The notes beneath the pieces were generated by a model, which saw only the letters and a list, made by a program, of their open reading frames with translations, did not search any database and had not been told where the DNA came from. Below, piece by piece: positions 24,101 through 36,300 of a stretch of 64,000 bases of DNA. The translations under genes were made by a program, and so were the position numbers. How positions within the stretch are numbered: position 1 is the first letter of the stretch; the number at the start of each line of letters is the position of its first letter. Source of the stretch: Klebsormidium nitens (lineage: Eukaryota > Streptophyta > Klebsormidiophyceae > Klebsormidiales > Klebsormidiaceae); contig DF237287.1 in NCBI GenBank assembly GCA_000708835.1, forward strand, positions 32,294 to 96,293, given 5' to 3'.

Positions 24101-27100
24101 AGGGCCCGTTGGTGCACACCGGAGCGGGCATTGCGGCGCTGCTGGGCCAGGGGGGGTCCACGAAATGGGGGATGACGTGGGGGTGGCTCCGCCTGTTCAA
24201 GTAAGGCCTTGGTCCAAGCTGGATCCCGCTCGTGGTTGTAAGGGCGGGTTATGGTTGTAGTATTGGATGGCAACGGGCTTCCTTGTGGAAGAGGTTTTTG
24301 TGGAATGATTCGTTGTTACTACGTTGCCTATTGTGTTCTTTAAGCACAGAATAAGTTCCCTGTCGACTAGTAGAGATCCAGGGATCCGTCATTGGCCCTA
24401 TTTGGTGGTCCTGATTGGATGGAGCCCAGAACACCTTGGACTCAGCATCCCACATCTTCGAAAGGTGGCTCCAGTTCATGGACTTCATACTTGCTTCCGA
24501 TATGCCGATCTATCCAACTCAATCCTCAGTACACGAAATGCAGCGGTTTTGGCGCCAGGGCCGCACGCGGAAGGATTTGATCAAGTTAGTCAGGACCTTC
24601 TGATTTGTAACGGGTCATTGGTTTTCATGGTTTTTGCTATCGCTGCTACTGCGCGGCTGGAATCAAAAAGGTGTCTCCGCTTACGCAGCACGCTTCCAGA
24701 AGCCTCCCGAATCCGCGACAACCGGCCCGTCAGTGTACTCGAACCACTTCCAGCATGAGTCCCTTCTCTCGACGCAGTCCTTCTCCCTGAAGTCTTTCGG
24801 TCGTCTTCGGATCAGCGGTACTTCGACTTTGCAGTAGCAGTTGATTTGACTCGTTGAATATCGATTACCCATTCGGTTTTATACTCGAATATCTCCCGCT
24901 AACTATGAATCGTGTACATTCATTGTATATGCACACGAGAATAACGTGCGAATCATTTTATTGCTTTCTTTCAAAATCACGTACAAGGGAATCGTACGTA
25001 GGAAAATAAAGAAAGTTCCGGGCCCCTGATTATAAATTTCTGTTCTCCCCCCCCCCTCCAAAACAGGAACGATCGCGATCGTCGGGATCTAGTCACCTGC
25101 GGCGCCGCTGCGGGCGTTGCTGCGGCGTTCCGTGCGCCCATTGGGGGAGTGCTCTTCGCGATGGAGGAGGCTGCCAGCTGGCTGTCGAGTCACCTGCTGT
25201 GGCGCGTCTTCTTCACGACTGCGGTCGTGTCAGTGACTATCAAGGCGGCCATGGGCTGGTGAGAGGGGGCGAAGTTCCTTGATACTCTTACTCTTTGGGG
25301 TTTGAAACTTGGGTGACTTTGAGGAAGACTACAGAAGGAGAGATCTGGTGGATGTTGAAGACAACTCGGCTGAGAGAATCTGACGACTGGCGCTAGAAGA
25401 CGGGTTCGGTTTTTTGGCCCTAGGAGGCATTCACCGCTGTGCATAGCGCGTTCCGTGGTTTTCACCGTCGGAAGTAGCCACTCTCGGGTTTGTTGTCATA
25501 CTGCTCTCCTAATCAGTCAGCGGCAAACCCCAAGACAAGTGCTCATACGACGGCCAGGTCCTACCTGAACGTTGGGGTCTGATACAAGCAGGCCCGACCT
25601 TTTTGCTTCTTTGTTTTTGCACGAGCGAAGCCACCCGTTCAATGACCATAGCTTGAAGCACTGCCCTTTTCCTCCCAAATGCTCCTAACCCAACCCGCTC
25701 TCTGACCCGCTCGCCAAGCGCCGATAAACCCGCCACTAACCTGCCCACTAACTTCTCACCACTCGCCGCCCCTTAAGTTCCTTACTAACCCGCCTCCTTA
25801 ACCCTCCCCCCTCCCTCAGGTGCTCCAAGCCAGGCGCATGCGGGTTGTTTGGCGCGGGCGGCTTCATTCTCTTCAGTGAGCCCACGGCGCGACATGGGTA
25901 CACTTTCTTCGAGCTGTTGCCGACAGCTGTCATCGGGGTCACGGGAGGGCTGCTCGGGGCGCTGTTCAATACGCTCAACTGCAAAGTGACCAAATGGCGC
26001 CGGAACGTGAGTGCTCGGTTCACAGGAGTTTTTGGCCGTTAACCATGGGTGGTTAGGGGCTCTTTATGGCTGGTCAGAGACTGGTTACCAAACTTGGGCT
26101 TCAACCAGCCCCGGAACAAGGTCAAAGCCGGGTTACTTGTCCAGTAACCTGAGTCTCAGTCTGGTGACCAGCCTGGTTAGGAGCCAAAACTTGCTGTGGT
26201 GGTAGCTGTTCGCGTCGGACGTCGACCTTCAGTAACGATCTTGGACGGTTGAAGCATCCAGTGTCGTTTATCGAAACGGTCTGACAGCGTGCACTCGGCG
26301 AGCTTTTGAAGGCGGCGTTTGCATCGCACTGCTTTACAAGCCCTTTTCAGCCTTCGTTTCCGAGCTCAAGCGGACAGAGTGATGTAGGAAACATTGGCCT
26401 TCAAAAATGGCTAGTCCGACGCAAACGGCTGATGCTGTGAGGTGACTCGCTTCGAACTCGCTCCCGGATGTCTGTCTGCAACTTGGAACGGGTGTTATAA
26501 GAACACAATACGCGATTCAAAGTGCCTACGATCTTTTGGATGTCACGAATTTTGCCCACAGTGCGCTTCTGTACCGTTGCTGCAAAATATGAGTCTCATA
26601 AAGGATCGCGAGCAGCGGAAACCTGAAGTCATTTGGACCTCGCTTAGGGAGCATTCTTAAGGGACGATTCATTGGATTTGGACGATACTCGTGAAGATTT
26701 CAGCCTTCTTAAAATCTAAGGCCGTTAGTCTTTCTGGTCTTGGCTGTTGTCGGGGCGTCGTGGGACCTGTTATTGAGGCCTCTCGATTGCAGGACCAATG
26801 ACCCCGTCATCCCTCCAGCACCCCCTAAGAGCACCAAATTTCCTACAAAATTCCCGCTGTTTCCGCTTTTGACAGGCTCTCACCTCTCACAACCAAGATG
26901 CCTCTGGCGGCTTCCGATCCCTAATTCGCATGAAGAGGCTAGCGCCCTTCTCACATCAGGTTAACTCGCAGTATTCCGCGATTCCCTCATTTATTGAACC
27001 CGAATCCAATTGACATACTCGGGCCCAAGATGCTCTCTTCGACGAAGTGTTCGATAGCTACCAAAACGCGGAGAGTGTAATTTATCGTTGGCTTCCGCAA

Positions 27101-30100
27101 TCTTCGCACGTTACGCATTGCAGACTGGCCGTGCAACATCTTGGGTGCGAGTTTAAGGTGCCCGAAATAATTCTGCCCCGGTCCTTTCCTGCAGACCCTC
27201 GCCCCCCGCGGCAAGCGCTACCAGGTCGCCGAGGCGGCCGTTGTGTCCCTCCTCACCTCCATCGTCGGCTTCAGCTTCGCCCTCCTCGGCTACTGCAAAG
27301 CGTGCCCCGACCCGGAGACCCACCCCAATGTCACGTGCCCCCGCCGCAGCGGCCACTTCGGCAACTTCGTCAACTTCAACTGCGCGTCGCAGACCGGCGA
27401 GTACAACCCGTTGGCCACGCTGTTTCTCTCCACGAACGACGACGCGATCCGGAACCTGTTCTCCACGAACACCCCCTTGGAGTACCCCCCCCGCTCGCTG
27501 CTCCTCTTCTTCGTCGCGTTCTACTGCCTCGCGATCATCACGTACGGCGTCGCGGTGCCGAGCGGGCTGTTCGTCCCCGCGATTTTGAGTGGTGCCACGT
27601 ACGGGCGCCTCATGGGCGTCATGCTGACGCGGCACTTTGGCCCGGAGATGGTGGACGAGGGGCGCTACGCGCTCATTGGGGCCGCGTCCTTCCTGGGGGG
27701 GTCCATGCGCATGACGGTGAGGGGGGTGGAGAGAATTATTGTGTCGTTATTAATCTGATTTTTGTTTGGGTGGTTCATGCGCATGATGGTGAGGGAGGAG
27801 GGGTGCACGGAGGTCGCAGGACTTTACTCGAGATTTTAGAATTTACGCGTCTCGTTCAATCGATTGTATTTCTATACTCAACAGAAGAAAAGGTCCGCGC
27901 CCTTTTCGCAAATCATGCAATCTGTAAACTTTGCGCACGTGTTGTCGAGGCGTCACAAAACGATTTTGCTTGTCACAGATGAAGCTGCTCGTCGTCATTA
28001 CTATCTGGTCGTGTGTTTGTTGGGACCTTCCTGTGGCACTGTACCCGGGCGTCAACGTGCTACGATCAACACTAAAGTTTGCGCCATCTGCGTGACAGTT
28101 CCCTGAGCGTGTCCGCTCCTTGGTTGTGCCAGTGTTTGTGCTAGTGAAAAGCTCGCCCTCAACGTCCGCTGATCGAAACCATCAATTTCAAAGAAGACGC
28201 GCTTTTCAGCACTACAGTCTTGAAACTGTTGACAAACAAAAAGTCAGCTACCCTGCGCGACTTGGTCTGGAAGAAGGCTTTGACAGGTCTTTGATGATCA
28301 GTCGACATCGGATATGCATTTAAGTGGGCCAACCAATTAAAGCGCCACGTGTCCCCTCCAGGTGTCGTTGTGCGTCATCTTGCTCGAGCTGACGGACCAG
28401 CTCAGCCTGCTGCCGCTCGTCATGTTTGTGCTCCTCATCTCCAAGTCCGTTGGCGACAAGTTCACCAAGGTGAGTTCTCCTTGTACAAAAACGCACACTG
28501 GCCAAGATTTGCGAGAAAATTATCTGGAGAGCTGCCTCATTTGGAGCACACCCCGCTGCCTGAGACTGACGCATCCATATGCATGGTTGTAATATCCCGT
28601 TTTTCTGAGCCCATACTACGTCCATGTATAAGTCGACTTGACCCTTTGAAAAGCTGTGCTGAACAGCGAAAACAAGGAAACGCGATTCGGAGTTCGCATA
28701 AGAGCGAAGTACAAAGTCGGCGTCAGAGCGCCAGCGGAACATGAACACAACGCAAATCCACAAAAGGAAAGACAATTGCTTCTTGTGGTAGGGCACACAT
28801 AGACGAACTCACAAATGCCACACTCAAATTACGTTACAGACGCAACCACGTTCTGTCGCAGGGCATCTATGACGCACACATCCTGCTCAAGAAGGTGCCG
28901 TTCCTGGAGGAGAAGCCGGAGCACTACATGCGCAACATTACGGCCTACCAGGCCGCGTCCAAGAAGGTGCGCCGACGTCTCTTCGTGCTGGCGTTTCTGT
29001 TCGCATACAACCCAGAATGGTCCAACTGGTTGTCTGTCCGGAGACAGAGAGTTGCGTTTTCAAGGTTCTTTCCTATCAAGCGTAGAATGACTGCCTACAG
29101 GCTGCCTTGAAAGAGATGGGTTATTGACGAGGTGGGTTATTGACAGATAGACACAAGGATCCTCTGACTATACTACTGGTCCGAGCTTCCGGTGCTAATC
29201 AGCAATTCACTTAGCAATCTACGCATAAGGGAGTGGGGCGGCGGTTTCTGGATTATGTAAGAGAATTGGTGATCCCTTCATGTTGCGCTCTCTCGTGCTC
29301 CTGTGGGAAGTCTTGGTACAAGTGTCTTTGCCGCCGCTCTCTGGAAAGTTTCGCTTCGTTTGCCGTGCACAGGGTTGGAAAATGGACTTTGGGCAGCATG
29401 TTCAGCACCCTTATTAGACCCTTGCGGTGCGCGAGATGTCAAAAACGTCTTGGAATGTCGTTTCCTAGAACGCGTTGATAAGAATCCGCAGATGCATCCG
29501 TCCAACAACACAAGTCTGTGAAGAGGGCCAACCTGTCGTGCCCGGAAACTGTGCCGCAAATTCGTGTGGCGCCTTGTTTGCGGAGCCAGGGCAGCAGTTG
29601 CCAACCTGTTTGGAATCTCAAGTATTGACACTCGTATATATGCCAAGCTCTTGTCCGACCTTTTCTATGTGCAGTCGGTGACGCTGTCGCGCCTGGAGAA
29701 GGTGCGGCGCAGCACGCAGGTCCTCAGCAGCTCAACCCCTGCGGAAGTTTGAGAATAGACTCGTGACTATTTCATATCAACCAACGATTGAAAGGATCTA
29801 TTCACCGAAGATCAGAATAAGTTCAACCATTTTTCTCGCAGTTGGTGACGCTGTTGCGCGTGGAGAAGGTGCGGCGCATCATGCAGGTCCTCAGCAGCTA
29901 GTGTCATCTCGTGCGAGAGATTGAGAATTGACTTCGTAGATTGTTGAGATCCTCTGACGAATTGAAGATGAAACAAACTCTAATCACCCTTTGTGTCCGC
30001 AGTTGGTGACGCTGTCACGCGTGGAGAAGGTGTGGCGCATATCGCAGGTCCTCAGCAGCCATTGCCAACCCGTGCGAAAGTTTGAAATTGGACATCTTAT

Positions 30101-32344
30101 AGACCTCAAAAGCTCATGTTTCATCCACTCTTCTACACTTAGCTGATATCCGACCTTTTCTCTGTGCAGTTGGTGACGCTGTCGCGCGTGGAGAAGGTGC
30201 GGCGCATCATGCAGGTCCTGAGCAGTTGCCACCACAACAGTTTCCCGGTCATCGACCGCGCGGAGGGCGCCGAGGAGCACTTCAGCGGCCTCATCCTGCG
30301 GCACACGCTGCTCGTGCTGCTGACCGGCAAGCAGGACTTCCAGCGGAGCCCCAAGGTGGGCAGGGTTTTCCTTGACACTGTGATTTGCTTTATGACTCAA
30401 AAGTAACCACATGGTTTCTCAAGGTGTCAAGAGGAGGTGCAGAAAGGGAAGGGCATACACGAACTCGAGGAGTGTCTGATCTTTTAGTGTCGATACTGGA
30501 GGTTCGAGTCTTCACGGGTTCTGGGGAGTTGGGCTCAGAGTTTGAGGCTCGTTAGTTGCATAAGCCACGGTTCTTAGCGATGTCTCAATCTGGGTGCGAG
30601 ATTCATCAAAGCCGACACATTGGTGGCGTTGGTCTGTTTGAGAGAATACCTTGAAGGGAATGCAGCTGGACTCACAAGGTTCGGGGGTGTGGCACCTAAG
30701 GGACCCAGGAGAGAAGAACAGCGGAGTTGTTTCATTCTCTGCAGTGCTGACATACGTTTCTTCTTCGACTTGCTTTGCTTTTCCACCCCTCCTCTGATCC
30801 CCACCCCTCAAAAGTAACCGCGGGGCCGTAAGCTGGTGCACATCTGCCGGCTGGATATGGTGACCATTAACTCTAACCATTGGCACTGGAAATCTGACGC
30901 TGCACAATTGGTCGCCTGGACACAGCAAGTGTCAATGACAACAATTGGCACCGCTAACCTAACCGCTGCCCACTAACCTGGTGCCGATTTGCAGCATCGA
31001 CACTGCGACACGGCGAGTATAAGTGAAACTCACTGGCCGCTGATTCCGACATTACCCGTAACACTCTGCAGATCCCCCTCGAGGCGGTGAAGTGCACAAT
31101 TCACTGGGGGCGTATCGGCGCAACAAATGTTCAACGCTTTTCAAACGCTTTTTGAATACTAGAACCCAAGAGCCTTGATGCACCAAGACCAGTAAACCTG
31201 CTTTGCTAACCCGGTGCAGATCCGCCGCCTGTACACCGTGATGGGCCCGTCTTATACTAACGCAGTTTGAAGCCGACAAAGTTAAAGCGTCAAATCGCTA
31301 ACACCAGTAAACCTGCTTTCTGACACGTGCAGATCCGCCGCCTGGACACCGTGATGGGCACGATCCACGGGGGCCGCGTCGGCGCCGGCGCGGGCGGCCC
31401 GACACATGACACGTACAACGACTTTGCGAAGCCGGGGTCGGGCAAGATGCTGCGCGTGCAGGACGTGGCGCTGACGGAGGACGAGATGGAGCACTACATC
31501 GACCTCGCGCCGTTCCTTAACCCGGCGCCGTTTGTGGTGCAGGAGCACATGTCGCTGACCAAGGTGGGTTAGGCTTAACCCGCAGGGTTGTTTTGATCTG
31601 GTGCTTGAAATAAAGGCGGGGTTAAGAGACCCGGCGCCGTTCGTGGTGCAGGAGCACATGTCGCTGACCAAGGTGGGTTAGGGTTAACCCGCAGGGTTGG
31701 TTGGATTTGGTGGTTGAAATGAAGGCGGGGTAAGGAGACCCAGCGCCATTCGTGGTGCAGGAGCACATGTCGCTGACCAAGGTGGGTTAGGGTTAACGTG
31801 TGTTCGGTTGGTGACGGTGCCAGGACTGAAATAGGCGCTTTCATGCTCCGGACACGGTCATTGGAATCTCGAGGAGCCACAAGATGAGATAGAGCAGGAG
31901 CTTTGTAGGCTTTGCTGAGGAACAGGATTTACCTATGTCGGTTGATGTTTTTGGCTGGACCGATATCTGCGGGTCAATTAATGCATTTATGAAGCAGACC
32001 CTGCCTGAAAGCGGACAACCGAGAAAGCCGGACTCTCGAAGCTGCCCTTCTGCTAGGGCGGTTTGCAGACTCTTTTTAAGCGACTCTCAAAGACAGGAGC
32101 GTGTGTGTACTTTCCCGAGGCGAGCTCATGTAAACCACTTTGAATAAGCTTTGCCTAGGTTATCGTTATCCATCGACTATTGTCTCTGCAGGTATACAAC
32201 CTGTTCCGGCAGCTCGGACGGCGCCACCTGGCGGTCATTCCTGCGCCGCAGCAGATCGTGGGCATCATCACACGCAAGGATCTCCTGCCTGAGCGGCTGG
32301 AGGCCTTGTTCCCGGAGGCGGTGCACCACCATCACCTGCAGTGA
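21198..32344 (+). CDS. CLC: CLC-type chloride/proton exchanger with C-terminal CBS pair
   Basis: A voltage-gated chloride channel family transporter, expected in an endomembrane such as the vacuole. Exons: 21198-21575, 23144-23485, 24052-24200, 25067-25258, 25820-26006, 27195-27716, 28362-28469, 28862-28966, 30170-30355, 31333-31563, 32192-32344; all GT-AG and in phase, 850 aa. The N-terminal tail has the plant signature ESLDYEINEN. The anion filter is GSGIPE at about residues 213-218, the gating glutamate is in GKEGP (Glu257), and the proton glutamate pair is in FAMEE (323-324). By family knowledge these mark an exchanger rather than a channel. Ser in GSGIP suggests chloride preference, whereas plant nitrate exchangers have Pro. 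PSGLFVPAILSGATYGR and LELTDQLSLLPL follow. CBS1 is at about 655-720 and CBS2 at about 780-850, ending in a His-rich tail. Introns are unusually full of copies of neighbouring exon edges. Confidence 0.95.
22790..23140. repeat. C-rich minisatellite in the first CLC intron, with a gap
   Basis: Tandem units of about 29-30 bases, of the form C(7-9) followed by ctcgaattctcacactctcgg, run right up to the acceptor of the second exon. An N gap (22934-22978) lies inside. The last units serve as the polypyrimidine tract of that acceptor. Confidence 0.9.
22934..22978. other. Assembly gap (45 N) inside the minisatellite
   Basis: A run of N within the C-rich tandem repeat. The repeat copy number here is therefore unknown. 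Confidence 0.99.
26031..26188. mobile_element. MITE-like element, copy 2 (CLC intron)
   Basis: A 158-base relative of the element at 16647. It starts tttggccgttaacc and ends ggttaggagccaaa, so the termini form imperfect inverted repeats. It shares catgggtggttaggggct and agtctggtgaccagcctggttag with copy 1. It inserted 25 bases inside the intron after the exon ending at 26006. It has no open frame. Confidence 0.7.
29580..30235 (+). repeat. Four to five tandem copies of the CLC CBS1-exon acceptor edge
   Basis: The true exon begins at 30170 (TTGGTGACGCTGTCGCGCG). Earlier copies with their own cag acceptors begin at 29675, 29842 and 30003. Spacing is 167, 161 and 167 bases. Each carries about 55-65 bases of exon start (gtgacgctgt, gtggagaaggtg, gcaggtcctcagcag) and then intron-like sequence. 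A trace of a further copy lies near 29590 (gcagcagttgccaacctgt). The copies contain early stops or lose the exon after about 60 bases, so only the last is a full exon. Confidence 0.92.
30829..31372 (+). repeat. Graded copies of the acceptor edge of the CLC linker/CBS2 exon
   Basis: The real exon starts at 31333 (ATCCGCCGCCTGGACACC). A close copy begins near 31220 (gatccgccgcctgtacacc). More decayed ones are near 31070 (gcagatccccctcgaggcgg), 30992 and 30838 (cacatctgccggctggatat). Similarity rises towards the functional exon, as if copies formed repeatedly and then decayed. Confidence 0.8.
31515..31795 (+). repeat. Three near-identical copies of a CLC exon end plus donor
   Basis: The exon end (CCGGCGCCGTTTGTGGTGCA, then ..CTGACCAAG|gtgggttag) recurs at about 31629-31680 and 31740-31790, at a 112-base period, with few changes. 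All three copies keep an intact GT donor. Reading through the first donor meets an immediate in-frame TAG, so using the later donors would truncate the protein. Confidence 0.92.
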
Positions 32345-33315
32345 CTGGGCCTTTTCGTTTCGCTCCCCTTAAAACGGGGCCTCCGTTATAAAGACATTGG
32401 GTAACAAGTCGGAAGACTTGGTAAAGCGCCAGCATAGGGCCATGGGCATGTATAGAATAAGAAGCTTCATTGCGGGCCACTTTGCAAAAGTTATATTTAT
32501 CCGACGGCCGGAGCATTGAAAGACAGTTCGCCGCATAATGCATTTGTTTGTAAGATGAGGTCTTGGATGGCCCATGCGCTCAGTTGTTGCAACCTGGGTT
32601 GGTAAACGAACCATTGGCTTTGCTCTTGAAATTGTCGCAGTTGCAGCTGGGAGGTAAGAAACTTTACGAACCAGTGGGGTCCTGATTAGCCTGTCAAGTA
32701 AGCGACCGTTGTCAAAAGTTTAGCGACAAGATCATGCTAGCTCTACGGACAGCCAATGTCGCCGGATCGTGGACATCTTAAAGGTCACCTTTCACTTACT
32801 TTTGTTACCTTAGAGCGCTTGCTCAAAGTTGATGGTTGAATCTGCTACGTCGACATGGGCTACATTGTGTGAACCCGGCACACATGCACAATACGTATGT
32901 CCAATTGCATTTTCAATCGCATGTGCGCATGCTATCTGCAATCAATGTTGAGTGCAGCGCCTGCGGCTGCCGTACGTTCAGGATACGCGCGCGCTTTCAG
33001 AATATGTCTCGTATGTTGTATATATATTGACGCGGTCCACATGCACGATCGACGATCAAATTAGCTAGCTTGAATAGGTTATAGTAAGAGATTTGGATTA
33101 ACATTGCATCAAGCATACCGGCCCTGCCGTTCCGAGTTGTAAATCTCAATGCTGCCCCAGCCAGGGGTTGAAAGTTGCTCGCTGGTCTTCTTATTCCGCC
33201 TGCCAAACTTGAATCTTACAAGTCCAATAAGAACTCTTTAAGTCGAAGTGCGCTTTGCACTCTGATCATCATGAAGGGCTGTACGACATATGGTCGTCTA
33301 AATCAAGCGTAACCT
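32345..33315. other. Tail-to-tail spacer between CLC and PARP2
   Basis: This holds the 3' flanks of both genes. I see no coding frame with protein character, no RNA gene and no clear repeat. Confidence 0.6.
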
Positions 33316-36300
33316 CTAATAGCTCGAACCGTAGGTGTATTGGAATTTCACTTTCAGCAAGTAGCGCATGCATGCCTGTGCCTCCTTGTACACGATGAAC
33401 TCGTTGTATTGCAGGTAACTCTGCAGGGAGCGAGACTTGTCATCAACAAAAGGAAAGAACAGAGTATGTCAATGAAGCACATTCCGAAACCACTTGAAGT
33501 CATTTCTTAAATCGGGAAACGATTTCGTCAATGCACGGGCTTTCACTTGACCCCCAACGTGCAAAGCGCAGCCGAGACAGACTACCGTCCAGCAGAACGA
33601 GCTCAGTGCCTCGTTCCCCAAAGTTCTTCCACTCTCCGATAAATTATGCCAGACGGTCTTACGACTATCTGCACAATTTGGATACGTTCGTTTCCACAGG
33701 TCGATGATACACTCGGCTTGCATGCTGTTTCAAAAGCCGGAGAGCTCACCCGGCCGTTAGTTGTGTTTTTCGGGGTGCCCAGAGGGACCTTCGCTCCATT
33801 GGGCAAGAGCACGTCTTGTGCAGGATCGGGGGCGGTCTTGCCGATGCCTTTGGTGCTCATCTGCCCGTTTTCGAGCATATCTCCGGCCTCGTAGTTCGCC
33901 TCGAGGAGCTCGTACATATCCCCGAGCGCAACCTGCGGTGGGTAAAGGCAATGCGAAGGGGACGTGAGACTGTTTTGGGTTGCCTACAGAAATCGCATCA
34001 AGATTCGACGAGAGGGGCGATGAAAGAGCGATTGGAGGTACCTTAGGAAGCTGATAACAGTCGGAGGACGAAGAGAGCCAACGAATGGACCGACCGAAGG
34101 GTTTGAAACGGCCCAGCAGAGACTAGACCAGGGGAGCAATCAGAGAGTGGATAACATGATGATTCAGGGTCACGATCAGAGAGTCGAGCAGGAGCAATCG
34201 GACAGTGATCAATAGACATATTGGAGGACATAGACAAGGGGCTAACAACCCGAGATAGTTCAAGGCGGCGACTGCCTATGAGAGCCGTAACATAAGAGAA
34301 TCTTGGCGTGCAAGTTGAACAGCATGCAAGCAACTTGCGACTCTTCATTTCAGGAACAAGTAGTTCGAGGCTGTGAGTCTATCTTCGGCGACGGTCACCC
34401 GTCTGAATCGAAACGAGACCTCCCCGTACATCAGTGTTGGCGCAACACGTACCTCTGCAAGGGCCAGGATGCCGGTTGGGTTGGTAGCGGAGGTGAAGCA
34501 GTAGTTGGCACTCTTGGACACCATGTCGGCGAAGTAGATGCCCTTGCCTGTGCCAAAAAGAAGCTGCGTCATCCCGTGTTCTTAACGAAATGTCAGAGGT
34601 TAACAGGCGCTCCGAGGTCCATCGCCATGAAAGGCGATCGAACTGCAATGCTGTCGACCGCAAGGTACGCGGTTGGATGAGGGTCGCTATTTCCGCGATC
34701 GTCAGAAGAAGGTTGGGATGCAAGAAACTCACCGAACATGTAGCCAGTCACCGGCGCCTCTGGCGGTGCAATGCGCAGACCTGTACAAAAAAGTATTAGT
34801 AGGGCGTTAAGAATATCAAAGAATACCTTAAAGAAAGAGTAAAACAAGAGGGAGTCAATGACGAAATACTCAATCAGCTATCAGGTCTAAAACAAACAGT
34901 TCCGGATATAAGAGAGCGGTTGTCTACCAAATCCAAACAAAATGTTCGGGTAGAAATGCCGTTACGGGATCCCGCGTCAGAGCAGATGATAGAGGTCTGA
35001 AGGCAAGGCGGATCAGAACCATACACTTGACGCACGAGATGCTGCCAAACGTCACAGGCAGCTTTCGTGATCCGATTTACTTGGTACTTGTATCCGAGAA
35101 CCGCATCTACCAAGCAGGGACAGTGTCTCGCAGAGACAAATTCCTCAAACATTCTCATCATCAAGTGCACGAGCAGAGGTCAAGAATGCAATTCACCTTG
35201 AGAGAGGATGCCAGTCCAGTTGGTCAGCCGGGACCCGTGCCAGAGTAGCATGCGGTTATGGTTGTCGGAGTACTGCGGAGAAAGCGTATGCAACGGTCAC
35301 TATGTCACTGTGCTCCAGAAGGTGCGCATCTGCGTTCGCTACTCGCTCATTCGCCTGATGAAAGGATAACAAGCGTAACACAGCAATCGCATTGATTAGT
35401 AAGAAGTCTCCAGCCTCGTGCGCCCAACAAAACGAGCGCCCAAACTGGTGCCTTGTAGTTAGAAGATCCGAGGAACAAAAGTATGCGACTTCTTACAGCG
35501 CGTATATAGAAAAGCAACCAGAGAGGCTACCCACCGGCTTGTACCGCTCCTCCTCGCTTTGTCTCCGGACCTTGAAGATCTGCTCCACCACCAGCTTGTA
35601 CCCGCTGTGGGTATGCCCGTGCGTGTTCTGCACATACTTCCGCAGCTGCGAGGAAAGAGCGTCTCTCATTTGCAGAACAAGCAATTTACGCACAAGGCCG
35701 CGGAAGCAGCTAAGAGCTGACCAGTTTGGAAAACACGTTCTTCAGCACAGATCTCGGGTTCGTCACAACACAGCAATGCGCTGTTTGTTTCTCGAAAGGA
35801 AAGCTTTCGACAAACAAGGCAGATGCAAACCAAACAGATGCGAAACGTTCAAATGAGGAATCGAGAGGAAGGCTTTTAACGTTAGCGACTCAAGGGCTCT
35901 CTCCCTCTGCCCAAAGCCAGGTGGCAGCTTGATACCGGTGAAGCCCGGAATACGACCAGGGACGTAAGGAGCACCGTAAGGCGCTTTCAGCTCGACGTGT
36001 CTTTCTCTCGTTCGGCAAGAAAAGATCAGCGACTAATTCTGCAGAATCAAACTTCCTCCGTTTTGAAGCCCCGTAGGGAAGCGGCGAAGTTCGAAGTTAA
36101 AATGTCTCAAGCGCCCAAAACGAAGCGTTCTTCGGGAAAGGCTGGAGAAGGAGAAGCTTCGCACCATCTTGGCTTCTTCGCTGTCGTCGTCCACAGGCTC
36201 GAGGTCGCAATTCAATCGGTCGTAGTTTTGATCGGCAGGGTGGACCTGTTCGAAAAAGAGGAACCGAAGGTTTGTCCCACTGATTGAAGAGTGTGAGAAG

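Noticed and set aside
30480..30530. A ggttcgagtc word resembling a tRNA B box.
   Set aside because: No A box, anticodon stem or acceptor stem could be folded around it.
31563..31800. TTAGGG-like words (gggttagggtt) suggesting an animal-type telomere repeat.
   Set aside because: They are part of the triplicated splice-donor unit, not a telomeric array.
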